Assembly: GCA_945227095.1 (NCBI GenBank)
Contig: CALYOC010000056.1
Span: 1-5,736 of the forward strand
Length of the DNA: 5,736 nucleotides
Direction of reading: 5' to 3'
Origin: an uncultured Clostridia bacterium
Lineage (GTDB): Bacteria; Bacillota; Clostridia; Oscillospirales; Acutalibacteraceae
Below, one piece after another: positions 5,692 through 5,736 of this stretch (position 1 is the stretch's first letter; each line of letters begins with the position of its first letter). A model generated the notes under the pieces. The model was not told where the DNA came from. It saw only the letters and a program-made list of their open reading frames with translations, and did no database searches. The translations under genes and the position numbers were made by a program.

Positions 5692-5736
5692 CTGTCTCTT
5701 ATACACATCTCCGAGCCCACGAGACAAGAGGCAATC
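5692..5736. other. Illumina Nextera adapter and i7 index, non-genomic
   Basis: CTGTCTCTTATACACATCT (5692-5710) is the Tn5 mosaic end as used in Nextera libraries. CCGAGCCCACGAGAC (5711-5725) is the read-2 adapter tail. AAGAGGCA (5726-5733) equals the Nextera i7 index known as N711, and ATC (5734-5736) begins the flow-cell sequence. This is adapter read-through that was not trimmed before assembly, so it marks the end of a library fragment and not a transposon in the genome. Confidence 0.98.

Noticed and set aside
5692..5710. Tn5 transposon end in the genome
   Set aside because: The mosaic end is followed by the synthetic adapter tail, an index and flow-cell sequence, which exist only in sequencing libraries.

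Overview
The window looks like the end-to-end sequence of a metagenome or draft-genome contig from an anaerobic member of the Bacillota, most likely a Clostridia-type gut bacterium. This rests on a single-chain pyruvate:ferredoxin oxidoreductase, a QueT-type ECF S component, a DUF1624-type membrane acyltransferase, AGGAGG-like ribosome binding sites, and AT-rich intergenic DNA with sigma-A-type promoters. No rRNA or other marker gene is present, so a finer placement would be a guess.

Layout. Positions 1-3167 (minus strand) hold nifJ, pyruvate:ferredoxin oxidoreductase. It has a clean start, a strong ribosome binding site and a near-consensus promoter. Reading is open for 980 codons. Four in-frame stops then fall within an 84-nt patch (144-227), after which the same frame again reads as well-conserved NifJ up to the left edge. 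Positions 3168-3425 hold the nifJ promoter and a strong terminator for the gene upstream. Positions 3426-3965 (minus) encode a QueT-family membrane protein, preceded by a 139-nt hairpin-rich leader. Positions 4105-4962 (minus) encode a DUF1624/heparan-acetyltransferase-like membrane protein, probably the first gene of a two-gene operon with queT. Positions 4963-5299 are a divergent regulatory region with back-to-back promoters and several inverted repeats. Positions 5300-5691 (plus) are the first 130 codons of malQ (4-alpha-glucanotransferase).

The last 45 bases (5692-5736) are not genomic. They are the Illumina Nextera read-2 adapter (Tn5 mosaic end, adapter tail, an 8-base i7 index and the start of the flow-cell sequence). 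This matters for the rest of the contig: together with the stop-riddled but length-preserving patch in nifJ near the other end, it suggests that the contig ends are poorly supported.

Functionally the genes are ordinary accessory metabolism of a fermenter: pyruvate oxidation to acetyl-CoA with reduced ferredoxin, maltodextrin/glycogen handling, uptake of a queuosine precursor, and a membrane acyltransferase of unknown substrate. I found no convincing new defence, mobile or biosynthetic system. The most interesting biological lead is the structured, unclassified leader of queT, a gene family often controlled by preQ1 riboswitches. The most important practical leads are the adapter and the nifJ patch.
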